Below, piece by piece: positions 50,731 through 62,861 of a stretch of DNA of 64,000 bases. Below the pieces are notes generated by a model, which was given only the letters and a program-made list of their open reading frames with translations, was not told where the DNA came from and ran no database searches. The translations under genes were made by a program, and so were the position numbers. How positions within the stretch are numbered: position 1 is the first letter of the stretch; each line of letters begins with the position of its first letter. The DNA is taken from positions 5,556,001-5,620,000 of the forward strand of contig JAPTOF010000004.1 of NCBI GenBank assembly GCA_028554755.1. The letters run 5' to 3'. The DNA is from Cordia subcordata (Eukaryota > Streptophyta > Magnoliopsida > Boraginales > Cordiaceae).

Positions 50731-53700
50731 ATGTACAAGGCTCATGAGTTTGGAGAGCATCCAAATGAATCCTCCAAGGATGATCACGGTCATGTTGAAA
50801 CCGACCCAAGTGGTCGCTATGGTCGTGTAAGTGTTTGCCTCTGGAAATTTAATTTTTATCTTTATTTGCTTATTTTGCCTTTGAATTTTGATTAAGTGGT
50901 AAGTTTTGCATGGTACTAAATTATATGGTGAAGTGCTTCATCAATATTGTTGATTGACTTGAAAGTCTTATCAATCATAAGATATAAAAACGCTGCTTAT
51001 TTAATATAAAGCCAGCTTATCTATAAGAATCTTATGTTAAGTACGTTTCAACTGTTGTTTTTTCCATTCAGATAAATAAGGGATCTTATGTTAAGTACGT
51101 TTCAAGTGTTGTTTTTTCAATCAGATAAATAACGGGTCTGCAACCTTTAGTTTAGAACACACATTAAAAGCTCAAATATGCATTGCAAATTCAAGTTAAT
51201 CAGTTGCAGTCTCTATAAGCGTTGATTAAGTGTCGAAGACTGATGGCAATTGAAAACACTAGAATGATTCAAGAAGCATTTACCATGGAATTTTTGTTTT
51301 CAGGCTTTTAATTCGTGAGCTTGCTGACATATGTTGATCTTGTGTGTAGTGGTGATGAACTATGACACTAATAGTACTCGAATATGTTATTCGATTGCAA
51401 CTTGCGACTACGGATATATCAAGAAAATGATATCTTGCTGCAATTATCTGGTCAAAATTATTTAGATGCACCTAGTTACAGTATTCAGAATGATTCTTAG
51501 CTTTGTGTACATTATTGGCAGTTTGACGAAGTTCTCGGGAAAGGGGCAATGAAAACTGTGTATAAGGCGATTGATGAGGACCTTGGAATGGAAGTAGCAT
51601 GGAGCCAAGTCAAACTCAATGACTTGCTTCAGTCGCCGGATGACTTACAGAGGCTATACTCTGAAGTTCACCTTCTCAGCACCCTGAATCATCACTCAAT
51701 TATTCGGTTCTACACGTCATGGATTGATGTTCAGCACAGAAGCTTTAATTTTATCACGGAGATGTTCACATCCGGTACACTCAGAGAGTAATGTCCTCTT
51801 TGCCTAACTAACTTAGAGACTCAAGTTGTTTTTCGTTTGGACTACTTTTATATTATTCGTCAAGTCATAAAGTACCAGAAATTTCCTGGTATAGATCAAG
51901 TTAATCAGGTCAGTGTGTCTAGGTTACTAGATGAGGTCATTTTGTGAAAACAATATTACTGGTAGAATGTGGCTAGATGCCTAACCAAAAGGCTTATACC
52001 TGTTTCAACAAAATCAGTGTTTCATTATTATTGATTCCAAGAAAACAATTGCAACTTGCAAACCGGAAATGAGATCTTACATCTGATGTAGCTGCCTGAC
52101 TTGTGAGTCCTGACTAGTTCTTTGATAGTGTGAAATGGCATCCTACAATTTTGTTTCTATTTAGGAATAATTCACTCTGCATGAAATATAGAGCTGAGAC
52201 AAGATCCTCAATTGAATAAGGATGATCCCTTTTTGATATAAAAGTAAATAAGTAGTTGAAAATTCTGACATACTCCAGACCTTGCGCTGATATGAACTCC
52301 AATCCCATGAAAGCATACAATGTTAAAGTCCTGCATTTTTATGGAGCTTGAGAAACAGGGGGGATTGCCTAGCTGCAAATTTGCTTGCTGTAGGGTGTTG
52401 TAAAAGGATTGAGAAATATATGGTCCATCTTCTTTCAGCAATTTGCAAAATCATTGATGGAATACTACAATTTATTTGCAATTTTATTTTTGTCTAACAC
52501 CTATGAGAGGAGAAGTGTAATAGCTTTCAGGTTATGTACTGCAGATACAGGAAGAAGTATAAGCGAGTTAACATACGTGCCATCAAGATCTGGGCACGCC
52601 AAATACTGGAAGGGCTTGTTTATTTGCATGGCCATGATCCTCCTGTGATCCATAGAGATCTCAAGTGTGATAATATATTTGTAAATGGCCATATGGGACA
52701 AGTGAAGATTGGCGACCTAGGATTGGCGGCAATCCTTCGGGGTTCCCAGAGAGCACATAGTGTTATAGGTACTCACCTCTCTTTTCCTCCTCTCCACCTG
52801 CCTTTTATACGCAGAACTGCAGAATTCAATTTGATACTGTTTTATAACAGCAAATGTATGTGAAATCTGAAAGTGTCATGCACTGTGTGATACAATATAG
52901 CTTATTGGACATCTGACTAGATTCAATACTGTGATAATTACTTCATCACTGAATTAATTGATCAGGCAACATAATTGGCTTATTTAAGTCTTAGCCTTTT
53001 CCGATGCCCCTATTTTGAATTTGATTTTCCATCCATTTCAATGCATTTTGACGAAATTTCTAAGGATTGGTTGGCAAATAGAGTTTTGTACATGTCATGC
53101 CTTTGAAACTTCAGCTTATCTGGAAATCATTGGTTGAGTTTATAAGTGTAATAACATGAACATGGAACTGCTTAAGTAAATCACTTTGATAAGAGTTTTT
53201 CTTGCCCTGAATTTTGCAAGAAGAAAACAGTTCAAGGTAATGTATAACCAAAGATAGATTCTATTTCTGTCATTTATTAACTTTAAAATCCAAAGATGGA
53301 TATCATATTAAAAGATCAGGTCAACTTGAACTAGGTGCTTGAACTGTTTAGCATAGCTTCTGTTTTTGGACTTTGAGCTTAAAACACAGACATCTCTGAC
53401 AGCTTAATTTAGGCTCACATTTTCCTGAATTCAGGACACTTTTGGTTGATCTTTGACTTTTGTGCATCTAGTTCGGAAAGCATTGCTAAGTTTCTGTTTT
53501 ATTTCAGAAGTTCCCTCAATTTTTTTTCCCTTGATCAAAGGTACACCAGAATTCATGGCACCAGAGCTATACGAGGAAAACTACAATGAGCTGGTTGATG
53601 TATATTCATTTGGCATGTGCATACTGGAGATGCTAACTCTGGAATATCCATATAGTGAATGCACCAATCCAGCACAAATATACAAAAAAGTGACGTCGGT

Positions 53701-55140
53701 ATGTTAAACATTTCATTTTGTAGACAGTCGAGATCAGTGGATCAGAAACTCACCCTTCATCCCACTTGGTTAATTCATTCAGGGCAAGAAACCAAGGGCA
53801 TTTTACAAAGTTAAAGACTTGGAAGCACAACGATTCATCGGCAAATGCTTGGAGACTGCATCAAAGAGATTATCTGCAAAAGAACTGATGCATGATCCAT
53901 TTCTCACACTTGATGACAATGATGATGAGGCAGTAACTCAGATGGGAAATCAGAAGCCTTTTCTAAATGATGACATTGGAATTGAGGATCTGCAGTTAAG
54001 TGATTTTCCAAGGACTAATATGACTATTACCGGGAAGTTGAACCCTGAGGACGATACCATTTTTCTTAAAGTGCAGATTGCGGAAAAGGAAGGTAACTGT
54101 TGCTGCATTCGCTTCTTAAGTCATGCATTGTGTCCATTTTTATATGCCTGTAGTTAAGCTTGTAATGCTCTGTGTTTGTAGGTACTGCCAGGAATGTATA
54201 TTTCCCCTTCGACATTTTAAACGATACACCAATCGATGTTGCAAATGAGATGGTAAAGGACTTAGAGATTTCAGACTGGAGTCCATCTGAAATTGCAAAC
54301 ATGATTGATGGAGAGATAGCCGGTCTAGTACCACAATGGAAGAAGTGGGACGATCAGCAGTCAGCTCACAGCCATGTACTCAATTATCAAGATGATGACG
54401 ATCACAATTACCCTTTCTACTCTTTCTCATCCTCTTCATCTTCCCAGGTATCACTTTCTGGTCTCATCGGTTCCAAAGATGCAAACGCAACGACTCATGG
54501 TTATCATTGGCTTGAAGGTACACGCTCGCAAAATTAAGTAATTGCTAATAAAAACATGATTTGGCTATAAATTAAGTATAGTTCTGCAAGGCAATGATCT
54601 ATATAAAAATTATACTTTCTTGTAGATGATTTCTCTGATGACACTAACTCCCAGAGCTCTTCAACCTCATCAAAGTATTCCAACATGAATTACATATCCA
54701 TAGATGAACATGATCCTGAGACCAGCCCAAGAAAACACGGTCAGCATTCTAATTCATATACACAAAGTTCTTCAAGGTTCTGCCCTGAAAAGTATTCAAC
54801 CACTGGGGAGTCCCTGGCTAGAATTGCTGCTGCGCAGTGCAAGGATATGCTCCGATCACAAAGAGCTTCCACGTCTAAAGACAAGAGCACGATGGATATG
54901 CGTAGATTAACGAGGAATTCATCGCTTGTCGATATGCGCAGCCAGTTGTTGCATCGGGCTATAGTCGAGGAGGTTAATAAGAGACGATTGTTCAAAACAG
55001 CCGGAGCCGTGGAAGATGTCGGCTTTCAGTCACCTTTTGAGGCCTCCGGTAAGGGTTCACGTACGAGGAATGCTGCTTCTTCCGCTGTGAAATTGAAGAA
55101 TGATGTAAAGAAGGCGCTACTTAAAACAAGAAGAGTCTAG
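50731..55140 (+). CDS. WNK (with-no-lysine) serine/threonine kinase, plant WNK4/WNK5-like
   Basis: Seven exons: 50731-50826, 51522-51787, 52545-52768, 53541-53698, 53783-54092, 54182-54517, 54626-55140, all GT-AG and in phase; 1905 nt, 634 residues. The kinase domain begins near residue 33. The glycine loop [10 protein letters not shown] carries K43, the WNK catalytic lysine; the usual subdomain II lysine is replaced by S60 (EVAWSQVKL). HRDLKCDN has D159, the DFG site is DLG (178-180), and [17 protein letters not shown] follows. An OSR1-like autoinhibitory segment ([11 protein letters not shown]...NVYFPFDI) comes next, then Ser-rich low complexity and a basic C-terminus. Plant WNKs act in flowering time, ion and ABA responses; which role applies here is unknown. 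Start: 50731 gives MYKAHEFGE; 50710 is an in-frame alternative adding seven residues. Intron 1 (695 bp) contains a tandem duplication. Confidence 0.95.
51029..51131. repeat. About 53-bp tandem duplication in WNK intron 1
   Basis: The block ATCTTATGTTAAGTACGTTT, ending AGATAAATAA, occurs twice in succession with small differences (CAACTG versus CAAGTG; CATTCAG versus AATCAG). Confidence 0.88.
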
Positions 55141-58100
55141 TCATTTTGTGTTTGTGATCTTGTAAATAATGCAGAATAAGAAAAAAAAAAACGAGACATG
55201 CAGCATGGAGAGTTGAATCATTATTTTTGTCTCGTCAATGTGTAAATATGCAAGTATGTGTTATAAGTTTGAAGATAGTTATGAAGAATAAATACAAATG
55301 TGATATTGCAAAAGGAAGGAAAAAGAAAAAGTTGTTAGCCTATTTTCCAATTTGAAGTCTCGGGTTTTTAATTGGTTAGGTGCAGCTGCTTCTTGAGTTT
55401 TCAGGGGATTGAAGACAAATGAGAAATTATATTGCAAGCTATAATTACATCAAAGGAGACCCAAATAACAAGTGGACCAAAAAAGAAGAAGGAAGAATTC
55501 AATATAATAAAATTCAAAATAGACAAATTAAATAAATGGGTCAAGTACATTGACCACAAATTCAAAAACAAACTCCTAGGTCCAACTATGGTGTGAAGGT
55601 CAAGATCATATATTTTTTTCTATTTTATCTTTTCTTGATTTAATTAAAGAGAGTTTAGTAGATTTTTTTTTTTTTTTGAGGATTATATATTAGCTTCTAT
55701 GCAACAACAATAATAGGGATAGCCAAAGATAGCATCCCAACTTGCGGAAGGATGAGCCTTTAATGGTTATTATTGTTAGGTTGAGTAAATTTATGCTTTA
55801 TGTATACCAGTACGAAATTGCAGATTATCGCTTCAAAGCTGGACTAATAAAAATTTTACTTGCAAACCCATGTATTAAGTTTCATTCTGTGCAAATTACT
55901 ATGTATGACAAATCAAATCTGTTTGACTATAACCCAAAAAAAAAAAAGGAAAATGAAAAAAAGGAAAGAATTTAAAACCTGTGGCCTAAAGTCCAACACA
56001 AGCATAAATTGTAAGCCATAGGCCCAACCCAAGTGTAAGGTGGGCCTACGAGCCACATCTATGAAATCAGTTGGTCTCGGCATCAATCACTATAATGCAC
56101 TACCATGCGCTACGAATATCGAACCCAAAACATTCTCTTTACTATACAAGGTGGCCCTTTTCTTTTTTCTTTTTCTTTTATTTTTCATTTTTTTTCAATT
56201 TCCAAGGAGGCCAAAAACTAATTATACGCAACTAACAAAAATTGATCATTATACCACTCATAATAAATATGTGAGACATTCCACTTGATCTTTAGCATAC
56301 ATATCAATCACGGTGCAATATAAAGCAGAGCTAGAGCAAGTACTGCTAGTGGTGCTACAATTGGCAAATAATATTATTAGAATTTAGATTATTATAAACA
56401 AGCACTAGAGATGCAGAGAGTATTATTAGTGAACCCTAGTAGGGATACTAAAAATGAACTGGCTAGCGTACGATGGTGAACACCCCTTTCGTTTATTATC
56501 CTTTCATCAAGAGTTGATTTGACAACCCATTCTTTTTTGGTGTCCCCTTTCTCTCTCTCCTAATTTAAGGTTCTTGCTCTCTTGTTGTGCCTGGTTCGTG
56601 CAGCATCAATAATTTGGCCTTCTCAAATATCAAGTTTTGAATTTCATTTTTCTTTTAACTTTGAGCTACCATATTTCCAATGCAACCCATCAAAAGCGGT
56701 GAATATTAATTTGGAAGCTTGCTGTGTAATCTCGTAATGAAAGAAAAATATGTGAACCTCAGCAAGTTCGAATTTCAAACTAGCCTTTGATCATCTTCTA
56801 CTGATTATCGCCTTTGTAACCTATTATCTCACCAGCTAGCTAATCAAAGAACAAGGAAGGGAGAGTTTTCTACCATTTTCTATTGACTCTTTGGTCTTAA
56901 GAAGGCGTTTTGAGAATGAGTGATTGCTCTTTTCTAATCCTTACTGTCAACTAATTATGTAATTAACGTGAATAATAATTAGATAACTAATAACTATTAG
57001 ATATTTCTTTTGATGTATTTAACATGTTACTATTAAGGACACTTTATTCATAAATTTCTGCTCATGGCCCAATAGTAGATGATTTCAAGTACTTTCAACA
57101 GTTTCTTTTCGGTGTTGGATTGTGGCTCTACTACCAAGCTCAAGCCTAATTCATTATGAAAAAGAATAGAAGTTCAATGAGACGAGGGGTCTTTTGCCCT
57201 AATAGGGTTACTTTCTTTGTATGTGAGGTGAGAGAATCTTACATTTGTACTTAGTGACTAAGAGAGCATTTGTGAGATTCATAAGAGGACGGCTTTTTCT
57301 TTTTTTCCCAATACAAAATGTCGTTGCGTATAAAAAGCCTCGTATAATAGTAGATTATCCCAGAAGGGATCCTGATTGTTGGCAAGAGTGTTGAATCACA
57401 TAAATTTTGGCATATGCTTTTCTCGTTATTTTCGCTCATATTTTTGCTGTGTGTGTTGTGTGTGCGCAATATTAATGTGCCCTCAAACCCCAATATCCTA
57501 TTGGTCCAATCAGTACGCTGAAACTCTAGCCCCGAAGTTTATAATCAAGCAGAATTCATAGAGACTAACTTCATCAACTGCTTAATTTGTTTAACCTTTT
57601 ACAAAATGAGTGAAAACTGATGATTATTCCCCATAGCATGCTACATTTAAGTTTCTAATTCATATATAGGCTACCTAAGTCCAAAATTATGCTTATTTTG
57701 CACGCCAATTAGTTTACGTTATCTAATTTATGGTCGATCTTGTCCTAATTATGTTGTTCCATCTTTTCCTAAACATAGTTACCTTCTCCATTAAGACATA
57801 TATAGGACACTCAATTATTGATATGTTAGGATCAACTAATAATTCTAGTTCCTAAGTTGCTCGCAAATGGGGCACACACGCAAGAATTGTCGTGTCAACT
57901 ATCAGTTGAAATCTATGCATAGTTTTCACAAAATGAACAGGTTTGTGAAGGCCCGAAAGATAGAGTAAAGTGGTCAGATAACAATTTACTACGGATAAAG
58001 ATTTTATATTTGAATTCATACCCGCTCATTATATAACCTTAAAGTTCTTAGAATGAATTTAAAGTGATCACGTTTAAGGTGATTCTTCTATTAGAGAATT

Positions 58101-61100
58101 TTGTGCAATCACGGTAGTTTCCAAAATTAAACAATATAATTACCAGTTGGGTGTTACTCTATAAATGCTGTGGCCCTTTTTTTCCACAAAAGCCGTGTGC
58201 TACGTCTTGAGACATCTGTTTGGTCCTTTAATTTGACATGTTACAATTCTTGAGCTGATTGGAATCCTTTTGCCATGTGAAGGGTATCTCGTTGTCGGTC
58301 ACTTCAGAGGACTTCCACGTCCTACGCTTTTCTCTTGGATCAGCCCATGCATTGCTGTAAACTTTTCCTCCTACTTAAGTCTTACTAATGGATATCTATC
58401 TCAAATTCGAATTAGTTACAATGTTAATCTTTTAATTTAAGAGACTTTGAATCTCATTATTGTCGACTATATGCATATTTTAATGAGATCATGTATGTCA
58501 GAATCAAATACATTTAACGTGAATTTGAAAATTTTCTCACAATTTCTCGCAATATATAGGGGGGGGGGGGGGGAGTGTATCTTATATAATTGCAAGTTAA
58601 GTGTATCTTATATAATTGCAAGTTTTGGTATTGAGATCTTAAGCAAGAGAAGTTGAGAATATTATTCACATTCTGCTTGCAATATAACATAATGAAAGTT
58701 GCTTGACGACTAACGAAAATTAGAAAAAATAAATAAAAAAACAGCATTGTATAAATCAAAGTTGTCATTTCTTATGTGTATGTATAATTGATGATATGGC
58801 ATACGAACTTAAAACAACATAAATAAAGAAGGAAAATTGAAGACAAGGATCAGAGCTAGCTGGCTAGATTCAGACAAACCCCCACCCAAAGGAGACCTCA
58901 GAGTTAAGAGTAGTACGTACAAATTAGTGTCCAATTTGAGACTGTCCACAAAGAGGTTAACAAAAAGACAAGGAATGTGGATCAAGTTTGTTAATAATCT
59001 GGCAACTGCGTATGTCCATTGTTGTATTAAATATACATATGCCTTCAATATCAACCCATAATATTTTTGGTGTGATCTGATTCAGTTCATCTAACTCCTG
59101 CAAATTGCCAACATCTTATGTAGCTGAACCTTAAAAGACGCCGCCGATTTAGCAGACTTTCACCCTTTACCACATCATATTATGACGATTCCTTGTTAAT
59201 TCTTCAGAACTACTTCGATGACCAGTTGGCCTTATTCAGTCTTAGCTTTTATTTTTTTCAAAAAATAGTTTTTGTGGCACAATTCAGGATCATCTAAGGG
59301 AAATTTGAATTCACCATTTTGGACTTGTTTATTTGAGGGCTGTTAAAAATTATGAGGTTCCAACCTAAAATTAATTGGTACTAGATGAAATAGCCCATGA
59401 TTTTATTAAGTGATTTTAAATTTATTAATTTATTAATTTTTCTATGTGAGAGGGAATTATAACACTCCTCCACATGAGCAGATTGGATGTATTTATGAAT
59501 TTCTATACGGGAGGAAATTTTAACAAGGGCACAAGTACTTATTTGTTATATCTAAAATAGCAGGCTCACTCGCGGACTTGATGGTCATGAGGGATTAAGT
59601 TGAGAACGTTGAAGATATAATATGCAAGTATATAGCATCAGTTCTCGGGACCCATGAGGTTAATTCTGTCATTTTGGTTAATTAGCTCTCAACAAGCTTT
59701 GGCAACTTTCAGGTGTCACCAATCCATTATTGATTTTGGCGATTCAACTTTATACATGTAATGTTGGAAATGAAGTGGCCATGGCATGCGTAATATGATG
59801 AATGCTTGTTAGACAATCCCACAAACTCAATACAGATGAAACCCAACATACCCTCCATCAATAGACCCCAATTATTAGATATCTCTGCCTGATGTGTCTA
59901 ACTTTATAATCAAGCTTTAGACAACAATGCAAACTCGAAAGTGGCTTTAGAGGGGGTATTCCAGCTTTATTTGCATATTTGGATTACGCACCATGTAAAA
60001 TTGTGGACCTCATTGTGAAGCTACTTTAATAACCCAACAAAAGAAAGGTAAAAAAGAGACGGGAACATTTGCAAAGTGACAATATAAAAATAGAAAGACT
60101 AGCACCAAGGGTCGGGTCGAGGTAGGGTAACAACTTGTTTGATCAATTCAAATTTTATTGTCTTCCGCCACGAGCTATGTCTAGTTTTTGACTTTGTTAA
60201 AATGCATTTGTTGAGGTGTGTAATTAGGTTGTTATAACAATATATTTGTACTTTTGAAATTGATCCAATATTATTTCATTTACGATGAGTTTTTTGTTGT
60301 AAAAAGAAAAAAAAAATACAAGATAAGAGTGGAATAAAATATAAATAAAGAGAAGATAGTGTTATCAATACTTCGTAACAGCATGCATGTTGCTTTTATT
60401 GTTTCCAAGATCATTGTTATCAGTTTTATCATAATTAGTTCATTTACTGTGTACTTTCATGCCAAGTTTTTAGTCAAACCCTCGCGAGATAGCAATTGCA
60501 GTACTCTGAGTTTGACCTAATTATGTACTCTATTGATGACAAATGATTACAAAAAGGAGTAGTTACCTTAGTGCTGCTCAATACTAACATAAATCTTTAA
60601 CTTAATCCCTATTATTCATAAAGTGGTCAATTAATTAGTCTTCTCAAATTTTTAGAATTTAGTCGGATTAGTTTAATTTCCACACCGTTAAAATTAACTT
60701 AATTCAAATAGATCAATTAGTCATGTGTATCACTTGAGGGATAAACTTGGGAAAAGAAATCTAATTCCCAATGTTTACATAAAAGTTTAAACTAATTCTT
60801 AATGTTTTACACAAAAAGAAAAAAAAAAACCTAATTTCTAGCAAGCTAATATTTTATAAAAAATCCAGACTAATCCTTAATTTGTTATAAAGATGATTTA
60901 GTCATTTTATGCTCCTCGTAAACTTAACCAAATTTAGACTAAATTAACTAACTTTGTAAAATAATGATGATTAAATTAGTCAATTTAAACAATAATGACT
61001 AAAAAAAATCCGTAATATTAATAATGGCATACAAAAAGTAACCGAAAGTATAAGGAGGTAATGTAATAAGTTTTGAAAATAGAAAGGCTAATCAGTTAAA

Positions 61101-61950
61101 TAAACAAATCACAGAGAGATAATTAGCTAATAAAACAAATTATTGGGGTTTAATATGGTACCTTTTATAAAAAATAAAGAGGTAATGTAATAAACTTTAA
61201 ATATAGAGAAATAATTAACTAATTTCACAAAGCACGTAGGTAACATGAATTTCACCTTAATAACAATAGTTACATACAAGCTGCGCGCATAAGTAACATC
61301 GATGTATTTGTAATAGAAAATGCAGACGTGGACCCGACATTGTTTGAGTGGAGTAAATGTTATGATTGAATTTAATTCATTACATGGAAAGTGCTTCTAC
61401 AGAGCATGCAAGATGAAAAGTAGCTTGACTCGTCCCGGTTATATTACTACCAATGAGCTTGAAGCATCTAAAAGACTCGCATTCTGATTCTTCAAATTAA
61501 ATGTACTTTTGGAGGATTGCGTATATATCCACTATTCTTCTGCGGGTTCCATTCAGAGAATTTTGGTTTTTATGCCAAAATGTCGCGTACTTATAAAAAA
61601 AGGTTTCAGAACTTTCATAATGTGATTTCTAAACAAGAAACGCGATTCTTCTCGCTGCTTTTACTCCAAGGTGACAAGAAGTGGAACAAGTTGTCAGTTG
61701 GCTCAGTGCATATTGCGTTTCTTTACCTTGATACATACGACTTAAAAGTGTGCTCAAAATGCTCAGCCCAGGCATAAATGCTAGTCACAAGAAGTAAAAT
61801 TAGATTCTATCAAAATTATATAATTTCGAAGTGTAACTATGTTGGATGTTTTTTGTTTGCATCTCAAAAGAAAAGTTTACTTCCCATATTAGAAAAATGA
61901 TAAATCTTTTCTTACCTTATAATTAGTTCACACTTTAGTAAGCTTGTAAA
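55141..61950. other. AT-rich intergenic region without recognised genes
   Basis: Begins with the WNK 3' UTR. A G15 run lies at 58559-58573 followed by a 26-bp tandem duplication (58574-58624). Open frames at 55742-56288, 58809-59061 and 61517-61777 have no recognisable motif. Around 59340-59500 a stretch with 'aattggtactagatgaaatagcc' and 'gtgagagggaattataacactcctcc' looks like repeat-derived DNA but has no clear ends. Confidence 0.5.
58559..58624. repeat. G15 homopolymer and adjacent 26-bp tandem duplication
   Basis: Fifteen consecutive G (58559-58573), then two copies of AGTGTATCTTATATAATTGC plus six bases. Such a G-run is rare in this AT-rich setting and can stack as a G-quadruplex. Confidence 0.9.
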
Positions 61951-61959
61951 AAATAGAAT

Positions 61960-62861
61960 AAAGAGTTGGACTTGCGCATTAGACTTGGGCCATTAGTTTA
62001 AATTGGTGGATTTGCCCTCTGCACGCGAAATATACGTGAGGCCCGGTCAAATCCATCTTTTTGGATTTTGAATAAGTAAAACACATGTGAAAATCCAGTG
62101 CAGTTCGAGATTCTGCTCCATAAGTTTCAACTCCTTCTATTTATGAAAATCTAGTACAGTTCCAAATTTTGCTCCATAAGTTTCAGTTCCTTCTATTTAT
62201 AGGCAGTGATGGCAATAGAAATTGCTCAACTTCAACTGCTTCCTTCTATTTATAGGCATCAGAAAGCAAAAAAAAAATTATTATTTTATTTTTGTAAAAA
62301 ATAACAGTATCATCTGCTTGTTCGAACTTTGCTCCTAAAATGGAAATTTGAATAAATAAATCGCATGTGAAAATCCAGTGCAGTCCTAGATACTGCTCAA
62401 TAAGTTGTTTAACTTCAGCTCCTTCTATTTCTCAACTACAGCCCCTGTTATTTCTCTGCTTCTGTTGCCATCATTGCCTATAAATAGAGCCTGTAGCATT
62501 GGACGAGTTGCACACTGAAAAGCCTTTCCAAGACTTCTCTTCTTCTGCTCTTTCTTTGTTTAATGTTTGCTTAGCATACTATTCTGTTAGGCTTTATTAT
62601 AAACATAATTTGTTGTTCCTGTTCCTAGTTGCAAATATTAAACGAGCTTGTTGAATCCTTGGGGATACGCTTACCAATTAGGCGAAATATCCTTAAGAAC
62701 AGTGTTCATAACACGCCTCAAGCTATTATTTTATATTGCTGCAATTAAAATTATTTCTTTATGATATTCTTATTGCGTTATTTTTGCACTTGCTTTATAG
62801 TTATTATTTATTTTGGACTAAATTTTCCAGCAATCTTAAAGATATTTTACGTACTATACTA
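61960..62861 (+). repeat. Probable 5' LTR and leader of the third copia element
   Basis: Precedes the gag start. It contains repeated blocks: GTGAAAATCCAGTGCAGTT-type at about 62088 and 62368 with a variant at 62146, CTCCATAAGTTTCA at about 62118 and 62174, and CCTTCTATTTAT three times. A TATAAATAGAGCC lies at about 62480, a likely LTR promoter. LTR borders and the primer-binding site were not fixed because the 3' LTR is outside the window. Confidence 0.5.

Noticed and set aside
58809..59061. Open frames on both strands of about 74-81 codons
   Set aside because: No recognisable motif, mutually overlapping, AT-rich; no splice partners found.
61517..61777. 86-codon plus-strand frame
   Set aside because: Residue composition is not clearly protein-like and there is no family motif; it lies just before the third copia element.
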